From contig NZ_WXEY01000001.1 in NCBI RefSeq assembly GCF_009877425.1, positions 62,001 to 126,000 of the forward strand: a DNA stretch of 64,000 bases, read 5' to 3'. Positions 17,664-26,776 of the stretch are shown piece after piece. Origin of the DNA: Heliomicrobium undosum (GTDB lineage Bacteria > Bacillota > Desulfitobacteriia > Heliobacteriales > Heliobacteriaceae). The notes under the pieces are model-generated. The model had not been told where the DNA came from and ran no database searches. It worked only from the letters and a program-made list of their open reading frames with translations. The position numbers and the translations under genes were made by a program. Every line of letters starts with the position of its first letter. The first letter of the stretch is position 1.

Positions 17664-18239
17664 TTATCCCTCCGGATTGTGATGTTCGCCCCGTCCCGTC
17701 AAGGGCAGTTCCTCCTGAAGGAATACCTCCTCCAGTTTGGGCAGATCGGCCAGGCTGCGCAGACCGAAGTGGCGAAGAAAGCTGTCCGTCGTGCCATAGA
17801 GGATGGGCCGGCCCAGAGCCTCTTTCCGCCCCACCTCCTGGATCAGCCCCTTGCCCAGCAGCGTCGCCAGGGAGCGGTCGGCTTTGACGCCCCGAATCTG
17901 CTCGATCTCCGCGCGGGTGACAGGCTGGTGGTAGGCGATGATGGAGAGCGTCTCCAGGGCGGCGTTGGAGAGACCCTGCTGGGGCGTCCGGAGCAGCCGT
18001 TCGATGTAGGGGGCGAACTCGGCCCGGGTGGACAGGCGAAACCCGCCGGCCACCTCTTCCAACTGCCACCCCCGCTCCTGGCCATCGTACTCGGCTTTGA
18101 GCCCGGCGAGCAGTTCCCGCACCTCTTCGGCGGCAAAACCTGTCGCTTCGGCAATCGTCTCAATGGACAGGGGGTCGCTGGAGACAAACAGGAGCGCCTC
18201 GATCACGCGGCTCATCGAATTGGGAAAGATGGCAGTCAA
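17664..18239 (-). CDS. scpB: Segregation and condensation protein B
   Basis: 191 residues with the winged-helix pattern of ScpB: VIEALLFVSSDPLSI, LSNAALETLSIIAYHQPVTRAEIEQIRGV and YGTTDSFLRHFGLRSLADLP. ScpB dimers join ScpA and SMC in chromosome condensation. The start is TTG 18239, with GGAGGG seven bases upstream. The gene follows scpA after 80 bp. Confidence 0.96.
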   Translation of the reverse strand: MTAIFPNSMSRVIEALLFVSSDPLSIETIAEATGFAAEEVRELLAGLKAEYDGQERGWQLEEVAGGFRLSTRAEFAPYIERLLRTPQQGLSNAALETLSIIAYHQPVTRAEIEQIRGVKADRSLATLLGKGLIQEVGRKEALGRPILYGTTDSFLRHFGLRSLADLPKLEEVFLQEELPLTGRGEHHNPEG

Positions 18240-18319
18240 CGAAATCCCTCCACGAGCCGTTGCGTATACGGTTTGACGGCAAAATCATCCCCGCCGGCTA
18301 TTTCCATTGGCGCCGGTAT

Positions 18320-19063
18320 CTACAACACCGACGCCATCAAGTAAATCTCGTCGAGCGCCTCCCGTTGGAGCACGCGCACTTTTTTCAGTCGCACCAGTTC
18401 CAGCATGGCTAGGAAGGTGACGATGATCTCCGCCGGGCGCCAGCGCCCCGCAAAGAGGGTAGAAAAAGCGATCGGCGCCTGGGGCGGCAATTGGGCCATT
18501 GACGCGAGCAGTTCCTGCATCCGCGCCTGCACGGAGACCTCTTCGCGGGGGATGTCGGCGACAGGGTCTTCCTTGTCCTGGCGGCTCAAGACCTTACGCA
18601 AGGCTGCCAGCAGGTCGCCGATCATCACCCCTTCCAGCGGGTTCTCCTCACCAAAGAGGTGGGCCAAGGTGGCCGGGTCGACGACGCGGCTGTAGACGCG
18701 GTTCCGGTCCACCTCCCGCTCCTTGAGCAGTTCCGCCACCGCCTTATAGCGGCGGTACTCGATCAATCGGTCGACCAGTTCCCGGCGCGGATCCTCGCCC
18801 TCATCCCCTTCCGCCTCCACCTCGGCCTTGGGCGGTTTGGGCAGGAGCATGCGCGCCTTGATCGCCAGCAGTTGGGCCGCCATGAGCAAAAAGGCGCTGG
18901 CCGTTTCCAGGTCGAGCTCGTCCATCTGCTGCAGGTAGGCCAGGTACTCGGCGGCGATCTGCGCGATGGGGATGTCATAGATGTTGACCTGGTTTTTCTC
19001 AATCAGGTGGACGAGCAGGTCAAAGGGACCCTCAAAAACGGGCAGGCTGACCCGGTATGCCAT
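18320..19063 (-). CDS. scpA: Segregation and condensation protein A (kleisin)
   Basis: 247 residues. The N-terminus VSLPVFEGPFDLLVHLIEKNQVNIYDIPIA and the C-terminal winged helix IIVTFLAMLELVRLKKVRVLQ are hallmarks of ScpA, the kleisin that bridges SMC heads. It begins six bases after the trpS stop on the same strand, so trpS, scpA, scpB and the hydrolase probably form one transcription unit. Confidence 0.96.
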   Translation of the reverse strand: MAYRVSLPVFEGPFDLLVHLIEKNQVNIYDIPIAQIAAEYLAYLQQMDELDLETASAFLLMAAQLLAIKARMLLPKPPKAEVEAEGDEGEDPRRELVDRLIEYRRYKAVAELLKEREVDRNRVYSRVVDPATLAHLFGEENPLEGVMIGDLLAALRKVLSRQDKEDPVADIPREEVSVQARMQELLASMAQLPPQAPIAFSTLFAGRWRPAEIIVTFLAMLELVRLKKVRVLQREALDEIYLMASVL

Positions 19064-19069
19064 GGCCGG

Positions 19070-20071
19070 TCAGTCCATGACCCCAAGGACACCCATGGCC
19101 TCTCGGACCTGTTCCATCGTATCGGCCGCCTTGGCCCGGGCCTGGAGGCAACCTTCGGCCAGGATTTCATCGACGCGGCCAGGCTTGGCCAATAGGTCGG
19201 CGCGCCGCTCCCGGATGGGGCCGAGGACGGCTTCCAGTTTGGCCGCCAGCCGCTGCTTGCAGGCCACACAGCCGATACCAGCCTTGCGGCACTGGTCGCC
19301 GATGTCACAGACCTCCACATCGTTGTAGATCTTGTGGTAGGTGTGGACGACACAGACGTCCGGGTTGCCCAGGTCGGTCTTGCGCACCCGGCCCGGGTCG
19401 GTGACCATCAGGCGGACCTTTTCCTTGATCTCCTCGGGGGAAGCCGACAAGGAGATGTCGTTGCCATAGGACTTGCTCATCTTGCGGTTGTCGATCCCGG
19501 GCAGCAGGGGCACCTCGGAGAGGAGAACCTGCGGTTCCGGGAAGACCTCCGTCTGGTAGAGGTGGTTGAAACGGCGGGCCACCTCGCGGCTCAACTCGAT
19601 ATGGGGGATCTGATCCTGGCCCACCGGCACATGGGTGGCCTTGTAGATGAGGATGTCAGCCGCCTGGAGCAAGGGATAACCCAGGAAGCCGTACATGCTG
19701 ATGTCTTTGCCCTGGGCGCCGAACTGCTGGATCTGGTCCTTGTAGGTGGGGACCCGCTCCAGCCAACTCAAGGGGGTCATCATGGAAAAGAGCAGGTGCA
19801 GTTCGGCATGTTCCTTTACCTGGGATTGGACCATGATGGGGCTCTTCTCAGGATCGAGACCGGCCGACAGCCAGTCAAGGGCGATATCGCGGATGCGCCG
19901 CTGCAACGCCTGGACATCGTCAAAGGATGTGGTCAGGGCGTGCCAGTCGACGACGCCAAAGACACAGTCATACTCGTCCTGCAACCGGATCCAGTTTTCG
20001 ATCACGCTCAGGTGTCCGATGTGCAGTTGGCCCGTCGGGCGCATGCCGCTGAAGATCTTTCCCTTTTTCAA
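19070..20071 (-). CDS. trpS: Tryptophanyl-tRNA synthetase, putative [4Fe-4S] type
   Basis: 333 residues from TTG 20071, with GGAAGGAG eight bases upstream. Class I marks are MRPTGQLHIGHLS and KMSKSYGND. Near residue 230-265 four cysteines are arranged as C-x20-C-x6-C-x2-C (in VCVVH, DQCRKAGIGC and VACK). Thermotoga TrpRS binds a [4Fe-4S] cluster at a closely similar C-x22-C-x6-C-x2-C array, so a cluster is likely here. The last three cysteines lie in the C-terminal anticodon-binding region. Confidence 0.94.
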   Translation of the reverse strand: MKKGKIFSGMRPTGQLHIGHLSVIENWIRLQDEYDCVFGVVDWHALTTSFDDVQALQRRIRDIALDWLSAGLDPEKSPIMVQSQVKEHAELHLLFSMMTPLSWLERVPTYKDQIQQFGAQGKDISMYGFLGYPLLQAADILIYKATHVPVGQDQIPHIELSREVARRFNHLYQTEVFPEPQVLLSEVPLLPGIDNRKMSKSYGNDISLSASPEEIKEKVRLMVTDPGRVRKTDLGNPDVCVVHTYHKIYNDVEVCDIGDQCRKAGIGCVACKQRLAAKLEAVLGPIRERRADLLAKPGRVDEILAEGCLQARAKAADTMEQVREAMGVLGVMD

Positions 20072-20110
20072 TGTGAAGACTCCTTCCTGTATAAAAGCAA
20101 CCGCTTCCAT

Positions 20111-20252
20111 AAGAATATCATTTCCAAGAATACGATTTCCCCAAAATACGATTTCCCCAAAATATGATTTGCCTAGAATATGATTTCCCTAGAAATGCAA
20201 TTTCCCCGAAAGGTGATTTCCCTAAATTTATTTTCCCTAGAATATAATTTGT
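20111..20252. repeat. Degenerate 16-bp tandem repeats upstream of trpS
   Basis: About nine imperfect units of 15-17 bp resembling AAAATACGATTTCCCC run head to tail between the site-2 protease gene and trpS. The last unit and a half encode the end of the protease (GQIIF). On the minus strand the repeat reads GGGGAAATCGTATTTT and lies in the trpS leader or promoter region. Confidence 0.75.
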
Positions 20253-20866
20253 CCGATGGCAATGCCCACGGGGAAGACCACATTATACAAGGCTTCATAA
20301 AGGGGCCAAAATATAACGTTTGACAGCGCCGGGAAGAAGACTAGCACCAGCAAGAGGATGGGGCCGTATTGTTCCAACTGACGCAGCCAGCCCTGGTTTC
20401 GGGAAGGCAGGAGTCCGGCCAGGACTTTCGAACCGTCGAGGGGCGGGATGGGGAGCAGGTTGAATACGGCCAAGCCTACGTTGATTCCGATCATGCTCCG
20501 CAGCAAGGGGCGCGCCTCAGCGACATCGCCGAAACCGACGAAAAGGGCCACCGAGATGATCGCCAGGAGTACATTCATCAGCGGACCAGCCAGGGCGACG
20601 AGCATCATCCCCCGCTGTTTGTTGCCGCGGAAGTTGTAGGGGTTAACGCCGACCGGTTTGGCCCAGCCGAAGGGACCGAAGATGAGCATGAGCGTTCCGA
20701 TCGGATCCAGGTGGGAGAGCGGGTTGATGGTGAGCCGGCCTTCCCAGCGCGGTGTCGGGTCACCCAGCCATACGGCCATGCGGGCGTGGGCGTATTCGTG
20801 CAGCGCCAGGGCGATCAGGATAGCCGGCGCCCGGGCCACTAGGCTCGTCAGATCGAAATCAAACAT
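20237..20866 (-). CDS. Site-2 protease family (M50) membrane metalloprotease
   Basis: 209 residues. HEYAHA supplies the zinc-binding HExxH in the first membrane helix, and NLLPIPPLDGSKVL gives the third ligand (Asp), as in the M50.B group. Four or more membrane segments. The family cleaves membrane-bound substrates, but for this short group the substrate is unknown. Starts at 20866, overlapping the end of the upstream nucleotidyltransferase gene by eight bases. Confidence 0.93.
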   Translation of the reverse strand: MFDFDLTSLVARAPAILIALALHEYAHARMAVWLGDPTPRWEGRLTINPLSHLDPIGTLMLIFGPFGWAKPVGVNPYNFRGNKQRGMMLVALAGPLMNVLLAIISVALFVGFGDVAEARPLLRSMIGINVGLAVFNLLPIPPLDGSKVLAGLLPSRNQGWLRQLEQYGPILLLVLVFFPALSNVIFWPLYEALYNVVFPVGIAIGQIIF

Positions 20867-23534
20867 GTTTTCCTCCTTTTGTCTCCAGCGCCGGTGCTTC
20901 TCCCCGCAAGAGGTGGCGCACGAAGTCGCGCTCGGCGCCGGCGTCGGCCAAGCGGCCGTCGAGGCGCTCCAGGCGCAGCCGGTTCAGGATCCGGGCGTAG
21001 ATCGGTCCCGGCGGAATCTTGAGCGCTTTCAGGTCGTTGCCTGTCAGCCGGGGATGGGTCTCCCGGATCCGCCGCCAGGCTTCGAAGAGGCGCAGCGTAT
21101 CGGGCAGGGAAAAGCCGGCGCGCAAGGCCAGGATGGCCTCCTCGGGCCAGTCCCGGAGGATCGACTCCAGCCGGCTCAAGGGATTATCGGCGCGCAGCCA
21201 GTTCATCAGGGCCTGGTTGGTATCTTTCCCTTCCTTATGCAGTTTGAACAGGCCGTCCCGCATGACCTGCTTCATCGGGTAGTGGTCGTTGACAAAACGG
21301 ACGCCTTCCATGGAGAGGTGCCGGGCGAGGATGTAGAAGTAGACCACCCAGGGCCGCCGGGAGATAGGCAGGCCCGCCTCTGCGAGCGCCTTCAACATCG
21401 GCGGCGCGGCGGACACCTCCACCTCCACCCAGGGCGTCCACGCCAATCCCGGCAGCAGATACTCCCAGAGTCCCAATTCGGTCAAACGGCGGAGCGCCGG
21501 CGCCGGGTTTTCCTCGCTCAGGATCAGGATCAGTTCGTCGACCATGCGCTCATAGGAAAGTTCCCGGATCATATGGCGGGCGATGGCCTCGCGGGCGAAC
21601 CCCATCGTCTGCGGTTCGATGGTGAAGCGGTAGCGCTGTTCAAAGCGGATCGCCCGCAGGATGCGCGTCGGATCCTCTACAAAACTCAGGTTGTAAAGGA
21701 CGCGGACCAGCCCCTGTTCCAGGTCCTTGACCCCCTGGAAAAAGTCGACCAGTTCGCCGAAACGCTCGCGGTTTAAGCGGATGGCCAGGGCGTTGATGGT
21801 GAAATCGCGCCGGTACAAATCCTGGCGCAGATCGGAGGCCTCCACCTGGGGTAGGGCGGCCGGATACTGGTAGAACTCCCTGCGGGCTGTCGCCACGTCG
21901 ATCTTCTGATCGCCCCAGCGGATGACGGCGGTGCCGAATTTCTCATGGGTGCGTAGGGTTCCTTTTAAAAAGCGGGCCAGTTCGGCGGCGAAACGGATGC
22001 CGTCGCCCTCGACGACCAGGTCGATATCGAGGTTGTTCACGCCCAGGAGCAGGTCCCGCACAAAGCCGCCCACCACATAGACCTGAACGCTGTTTCCGTC
22101 GGCCAGACGGCCCACGTCTTCGAAGAGGTCGAGGATATGGGGCGGCAGGTGCTGGCGCATGCGATCGACCACCTGCTGTTCGGGCCCCACCGGCGCCGCC
22201 TCTCCGGCCCGCGCGCTCAAGAAGTTGGTCCAATAGCGAACCGGCATGTTCTCGCCGTGCAGGGTGCGCAGCACGTCGGTGCGGGAGACAATGCCGACCA
22301 GCTTTCCCCCTTCGAGGACCGGCAGGCGGCCGATATCGTGTTCGATCAAGAGGCGCTGGATGTCGCGCAGCGATGTGTCGGGGTTGATGGTGATCACGTT
22401 GCGGGACATGAACCCCTTTACCGGGGCATGGCGCAAGCCGTGGATATAGGCCTTGTCGAAGTCTCTGCGGCTGATGACGCCCGCCAGCCGGTCGCCCTCG
22501 ACGACGGGAAGCCCTGTATGGCCGTAGCGGAGCATGACCTTGCCGGCGTCATCGATGGTCGTATCGGGGGTAATCGTCTTCACCGGCGAAGACATGATCT
22601 CCCGGGCGCCCCGCTGGGGCCGGATCGTATCATAGAGGCTGTGCACCAGTTGCTCCAGGATCACAGCGGCGTCGCCCCCCTTGATCGAGGCGGCCGCCGC
22701 CGAGCCGTGCCCGCCGCCGCCAAGGGGCTGAACGAGCGAATTGACCCGCACCGCCTCGATGCGGCTGCGGGCCACCACATGGACCCGGTCATGCATGCGC
22801 ACGACGGCAACCATCACATCGGGACTTTCGATGTCACCCAAACGGTGAACGAGATGGGAGAGTCCCTCCACATACTCGTCCAGTTCCGCCGATGTGACGA
22901 CCACCCGGATGCCGTGGATGACCAGGACGACGGAACGCGACGTCAGTTCCCGGAGCAGTTCCTTTTGTTCCATAGAGAGGGGGCGGTCGATAAACTCGTT
23001 GATGACAGACAGGTTGGCGCCGCGACCGAGCAGGTAGGCCACGGCGGCGGCATCGCGCTCGGTAGTGGTGGAAAACATGAGTCCGCCCGTGTCTTCGTAG
23101 ATGCCCAGGGCGAGCACCGTCGCTTCAAAGGGTGTGAGCCGGCAGTGGCGGCGACGCAGGATCTCGACGAGGATTGTCGTGACGGCGCCCACATCCTCGC
23201 GCACCAGTTGCGACGCCGGCGTATCGTCGGCGCCGGCGGGATGGTGGTCATAGATGTGCACATCCACATCCGGCTTTTGCGTCAACTGTCCCAGCGGCCC
23301 CACCCGGGAGGCCATCTTCGTGTCGACAAGGATGACCCTTTTCACCTGTTGGGCCGGGATGTCCTTGATCGTCTTGAACCCCAAAGTATCTTTATGCAGC
23401 GCCATGAACTCCTGTACATTGGCGCTCAACTTGCCTGCGAGGACCGGGATCGCCCGGGGATAGAGCTTGGAGGCGGCGAAAGACGCGGCCAGGCCGTCGA
23501 AATCGGTATTGTTGTGTGTGAGGATGATCTCCAC
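20859..23534 (-). CDS. DHH-CBS-tRNA nucleotidyltransferase fusion
   Basis: 891 residues from GTG 23534, with GGGGAGG nine bases upstream. N-terminal DHH phosphoesterase domain (THNNTDFDGLAA, YDHHPAG, and DHHA1 GGGGHGSAAAAS), then a CBS pair (about 305-430) and a class II nucleotidyltransferase head (VYVVGGFVRDLLLGVNNLDIDLVVEGDG, with the DxD metal site) plus the RNA-binding body (RRDFTINALA, RILRAIRFEQRY). Similar fusions are known in Aquificae and clostridia, where the polymerase adds CCA or part of it to tRNA; the DHH part may degrade oligonucleotides. Which nucleotides it adds cannot be told here. Confidence 0.93.
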   Translation of the reverse strand: MEIILTHNNTDFDGLAASFAASKLYPRAIPVLAGKLSANVQEFMALHKDTLGFKTIKDIPAQQVKRVILVDTKMASRVGPLGQLTQKPDVDVHIYDHHPAGADDTPASQLVREDVGAVTTILVEILRRRHCRLTPFEATVLALGIYEDTGGLMFSTTTERDAAAVAYLLGRGANLSVINEFIDRPLSMEQKELLRELTSRSVVLVIHGIRVVVTSAELDEYVEGLSHLVHRLGDIESPDVMVAVVRMHDRVHVVARSRIEAVRVNSLVQPLGGGGHGSAAAASIKGGDAAVILEQLVHSLYDTIRPQRGAREIMSSPVKTITPDTTIDDAGKVMLRYGHTGLPVVEGDRLAGVISRRDFDKAYIHGLRHAPVKGFMSRNVITINPDTSLRDIQRLLIEHDIGRLPVLEGGKLVGIVSRTDVLRTLHGENMPVRYWTNFLSARAGEAAPVGPEQQVVDRMRQHLPPHILDLFEDVGRLADGNSVQVYVVGGFVRDLLLGVNNLDIDLVVEGDGIRFAAELARFLKGTLRTHEKFGTAVIRWGDQKIDVATARREFYQYPAALPQVEASDLRQDLYRRDFTINALAIRLNRERFGELVDFFQGVKDLEQGLVRVLYNLSFVEDPTRILRAIRFEQRYRFTIEPQTMGFAREAIARHMIRELSYERMVDELILILSEENPAPALRRLTELGLWEYLLPGLAWTPWVEVEVSAAPPMLKALAEAGLPISRRPWVVYFYILARHLSMEGVRFVNDHYPMKQVMRDGLFKLHKEGKDTNQALMNWLRADNPLSRLESILRDWPEEAILALRAGFSLPDTLRLFEAWRRIRETHPRLTGNDLKALKIPPGPIYARILNRLRLERLDGRLADAGAERDFVRHLLRGEAPALETKGGKHV

Positions 23535-23640
23535 CGTTGGCCGCCTCCCCGCGCATTTCATAACGTACATTATAGCATAGGAACTTTGATTTTTTCCACT
23601 TCTTGCCCTTTATGCCGGGATGGAGACAGTGAAGAAAAAG

Positions 23641-23674
23641 AGAAAAGAAAAACGGCGGCATCGGCGCCACCGTT
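23641..23674 (-). terminator. Terminator after the lysA small-peptide unit
   Basis: Minus-strand stem AACGGTGGC/GCCGCCGTT (one mismatch, six-base loop), followed by TTTCTTTTC. It separates lysA and the 39-residue gene from the DHH-CBS gene. Confidence 0.75.
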
Positions 23675-23720
23675 TTCACTTCACTTTTTCTCATTCTACA
23701 TAGGGCTATATATGATTCGA

Positions 23721-23840
23721 TTACCGGCCGCTTTTTTCGGGCGTGGTGTCAGCGGCATCGTCGGTTCCCGGGCGTACCGCTTGGGGATTCTGGGACTGAT
23801 TCATGGATTCAATCATCAACTCGTAGAACTTTTCCGACAT
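23721..23840 (-). CDS. 39-residue hypothetical peptide
   Basis: ATG 23840 to TAA 23721 encodes a 39-residue acidic, hydrophilic peptide beginning MSEKFYELMIESMNQSQNP. The ribosome site AAAGGTGGTG lies six bases before the ATG, and a terminator follows, which supports a real gene. It starts 88 bp after lysA; a 12-bp hairpin (23884-23911) lies between them. No domain is recognised. Confidence 0.55.
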   Translation of the reverse strand: MSEKFYELMIESMNQSQNPQAVRPGTDDAADTTPEKSGR

Positions 23841-23928
23841 GTGCTTCACCACCTTTCGTTGGCACCCGTCAATGAGGCGGACGGTCAGTTACCGATGATG
23901 TCATCAGTAACTGTCAGTACTTTTTACT

Positions 23929-25242
23929 TTACCGTTGCAGGTACGGGGGAATCCGGTCATTGCGGATCAGGTCGTCGAGGCTCTCCCGTTCGACAACCAC
24001 CGCCGCCTTGCCATCGCGGGCGAAGACCACGGCAGGACGGCCAATGCGGTTGTAGTTCATGGACATGGTGTAGTTGTAAGCGCCGGTGCAGGAGACGGCG
24101 AGGATATCGCCGGACTCGACTTTGGGCAGGGACACGTCCCAGAGGAGCATGTCGCCGGATTCGCAGCACTTACCGGTGACGGAGACGACCTCTTCGGCCT
24201 CCTGGGTGGCCTTGTTGGCCAGCATCGACTCATAGCGGGAGCCGTAGAGCGCCGGACGGGGGTTGTCGGTCATGCCGCCGTCGACGGCAACATACTTGCG
24301 GACGCCGATAATCTCCTTGACGGAGCCGACGGTGTAGAGGGTCGTGCCCGCCGTGGCGACGATGGATCGGCCCGGCTCGACAAGGACCTTCGGCGTGGGC
24401 AGGCTGCGCTTTTCGGCCTCCAGCGCGACAGCGGAGAGCACGATGCGGGCGTATTCGGCCACATCGCCAGGGGTGTCGGCCTCAGTGTAGCGGATGCCGA
24501 AGCCGCCGCCCAGGTTGAGGATAGCGGTCTGAGCGCCTGTTTCCCGGCGGATTTCGTCGATGAAGGTCATCATCACCTCAGCGGCGTAGCTGAAGGATTC
24601 CAACTCGAAGATCTGGGAGCCGATGTGGCAGTGGAGGCCGTCATAGATCAGATTGCCGCGCTCCAGGACGGCTTTCACGCCGGCAAGGGCCTGGCCGGTG
24701 GGCAGGGTGAAACCGAATTTGGAATCGATCTGGCCGGTGCGGACGAACTCGTGGGTATGGCAATCGATGCCGGGGGTGATGCGCAGAAGCACCCGCACCC
24801 GGGCGTCCATCTCGCCGGCGATGGCGTTCAGCAGATCGGCTTCATAGAGGTTGTCGACGACGATGTGGCCGACACCGTATTCGATTGCCTGCCGCAGTTC
24901 AGCCGGCGTCTTGTTGTTGCCGTGAAAATAGACCTTCTCCATGGGAAAGCCAGCGCGGCGGGCCGTATACAGTTCGCCGCCGGAGACCACATCGAGCCCC
25001 AGCCCTTCCTGCTCAACGAGGCGACACATGGCCATATTCATGAATGCTTTCGAGGCAAAGAGCACCTCGCCGGCGCCGGAGGCGCTGAAGGCCTGATGGT
25101 ACTTCCGGCAGTTTTCCCGCAGTTGGGCTTCATCCATGACATACAAGGGGCTGCCGAACTCCTTGATCAAGTCTGTGGCATCACAGCCTCCGATGGCCAA
25201 ATTACCCCGCTCGTTGATGGCAGCAGTTCCATGTAGTTTCAA
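23929..25242 (-). CDS. lysA: Diaminopimelate decarboxylase
   Basis: 437 residues, typical for LysA, the PLP enzyme that makes lysine from meso-diaminopimelate. Marks are FASKAFMNMAM (PLP lysine), GLHCHIGSQIFE, LNLGGGFGIRYTE, VEPGRSIVATAG and GKCCESGDMLLWD, where the cysteine acts at the dimer interface. The start at 25242 is the ATG preceding KLHGTAAINERG. No lysine riboswitch is visible in the 150 bp upstream. Confidence 0.96.
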   Translation of the reverse strand: MKLHGTAAINERGNLAIGGCDATDLIKEFGSPLYVMDEAQLRENCRKYHQAFSASGAGEVLFASKAFMNMAMCRLVEQEGLGLDVVSGGELYTARRAGFPMEKVYFHGNNKTPAELRQAIEYGVGHIVVDNLYEADLLNAIAGEMDARVRVLLRITPGIDCHTHEFVRTGQIDSKFGFTLPTGQALAGVKAVLERGNLIYDGLHCHIGSQIFELESFSYAAEVMMTFIDEIRRETGAQTAILNLGGGFGIRYTEADTPGDVAEYARIVLSAVALEAEKRSLPTPKVLVEPGRSIVATAGTTLYTVGSVKEIIGVRKYVAVDGGMTDNPRPALYGSRYESMLANKATQEAEEVVSVTGKCCESGDMLLWDVSLPKVESGDILAVSCTGAYNYTMSMNYNRIGRPAVVFARDGKAAVVVERESLDDLIRNDRIPPYLQR

Positions 25243-25325
25243 TGTTGCCGACTCCCCTCATCACAATGTGCTTAATTTCTTTATATGGGCGATTGTAATT
25301 TATTGGCATTTGTTCAGGGCAAAAC

Positions 25326-25360
25326 AAAAACCGCCGGGGTCATTCCCGGCGGCGGTTTTT
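25326..25360. terminator. Bidirectional terminator between lysA and a small gene
   Basis: AAAAACCGCC and GGCGGTTTTT flank a GC-rich inner stem. T-runs lie on both strands, so it can stop the 81-residue gene on the minus strand before lysA begins. Confidence 0.85.
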
Positions 25361-25395
25361 GTCAACGCCTGCGAATGCCTCTCTCCGATTCCCAA

Positions 25396-25641
25396 TCATC
25401 TCGTAAGATAGCGCTCCACCGTGAAACCTTCGTCATCCAGCATAATACGCCGATTCAGAAGTGGGAATGTTCCAACGGTGACAGTCCTGCAGTTGTTCAC
25501 TGCAGACCCAGCCCAGGTGTGGCAAATCTGGACTTCGGCGGCGATCCCTTTCCCTCCGGTGCACTGTCCATGCCGTTGGACCTTCCCGGAGTTACTTTTG
25601 ATCAACCGCGCCTCTACCTCACCTTGTCGAAGATGAGGCAT
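25396..25641 (-). CDS. Small hypothetical protein
   Basis: Up to 81 residues. The body KVQRHGQC..VQICHTWAGSAVNNCRTVTVGTFPLLNRRIMLDDEGF has three cysteines and a hydrophobic beta-rich pattern that looks like a real protein. ATG 25641 lacks a ribosome site; TTG 25605 (LIKSNSGK) follows AGAGG by five bases and may be the true start. A terminator lies 36 bp downstream. I do not recognise the family. Confidence 0.55.
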   Translation of the reverse strand: MPHLRQGEVEARLIKSNSGKVQRHGQCTGGKGIAAEVQICHTWAGSAVNNCRTVTVGTFPLLNRRIMLDDEGFTVERYLTR

Positions 25642-25747
25642 CTATGAACTTGTGGTGAACTTGAACCCATCTTAGCATGCGCTAAAAAGGCTGTCAAGGC
25701 GTTAGAATCTTCCTCCGCCCCTGTTCCCGGCTTCGCTGCCGGACGCG

Positions 25748-26596
25748 CTACAGGCTGATCGTCATCCCTTCCCGCGCCGCCAGGCAATCGGGATAGGCTG
25801 CCTTCGCCAGTTCTTCGATCCGCTGCATATCGGCGTCGGTTCGTTCAACGGCATGGTGGAAGAGGATCAAGGTCTTGGCCCCGGCGGCCTGCACTAGTTT
25901 GACACCTTCTTGCCAGGTTGAATGCCCCCAGCCCTTCCGAGACGATTGCGCCCCTTCACCGTTGTATTCCTCATCGGTGTAACAGGCGTCGTAGATGACC
26001 AAGTCAGCGCCGGCGATGAAATCTTTCAGCACCGGGTCTACCCAGGCGTAGTGTTCCGTGTCGCTCAGATAACAGCAGGAACGGCCGCCCTGCTCAATCC
26101 GGTAAGCGAGGCAGCCATCCGGGTGGTTGGTCAAGACCGTCCGCACGGTGATTCCATCGCTGAATTCAAGAACTTCGCCGCCGGACAGGTCGTGAAAATC
26201 GAGTCGCGCCCCCATAGTGTCCAAGAGGACAGGAAAGTAAGGGGGCTGCATCTGCCCCCGGAACAGTTCAGCAAAGATGCGTCCCAACTTTGCCTGCCCG
26301 TAGAGGGCGAAGCGGTTTTGGTCAGCGAAAGCAGGCCCAAAGAAAGGAAATCCCTGGATGTGATCCCAGTGGATGTGGGAGATGAGAAAGGCGCCCTGGA
26401 TCGGTCTGCTGTTGTTTTTGCTCAAGGCCTGTCCCAAGTGGTAGAGACCGGATCCCGCATCGATGATAAAGTCGCGCTCACCGATCCGCACCTGGACGCA
26501 GGAGGTGTTGCCGCCGTATTGAGTCGTCAGTGGTCCCGGCACGGGCAAGGAACCTCTTACCCCCCAAAAGGTCACATCAAAGCGTAGATGGGACAA
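25748..26596 (-). CDS. Metallo-beta-lactamase-fold hydrolase
   Basis: 282 residues from TTG 26596, with GGAGGG seven bases upstream. The N-terminus FWGVRGSLPVPGPLTTQYGGNTSCV and the zinc motif SHIHWDHIQGFPFF, with later ligands in LSDTEHY and LFHHA, place it in a group of MBL-fold proteins often linked to signalling proteins. The next gene on the strand direction upstream is a large hybrid kinase, consistent with that. The substrate is unknown; phosphodiesterase activity is one possibility. Confidence 0.88.
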   Translation of the reverse strand: MSHLRFDVTFWGVRGSLPVPGPLTTQYGGNTSCVQVRIGERDFIIDAGSGLYHLGQALSKNNSRPIQGAFLISHIHWDHIQGFPFFGPAFADQNRFALYGQAKLGRIFAELFRGQMQPPYFPVLLDTMGARLDFHDLSGGEVLEFSDGITVRTVLTNHPDGCLAYRIEQGGRSCCYLSDTEHYAWVDPVLKDFIAGADLVIYDACYTDEEYNGEGAQSSRKGWGHSTWQEGVKLVQAAGAKTLILFHHAVERTDADMQRIEELAKAAYPDCLAAREGMTISL

Positions 26597-26776
26597 ACGT
26601 TTTCCCTCCTGGAGCAAAGTGCAAGGCCTCGTGTTCCGATCCACCCCACTATGCTCAATTGGCTGTTATCCAGCCTTTCCTGCCGTCTACTAGACTTTAC
26701 GACGAAAAAGCCTGATTCCCTCCTGCCCTCAACCAATTTTGCGATAACTCGTTACAACAACCGCAGCCCGCCGCAA

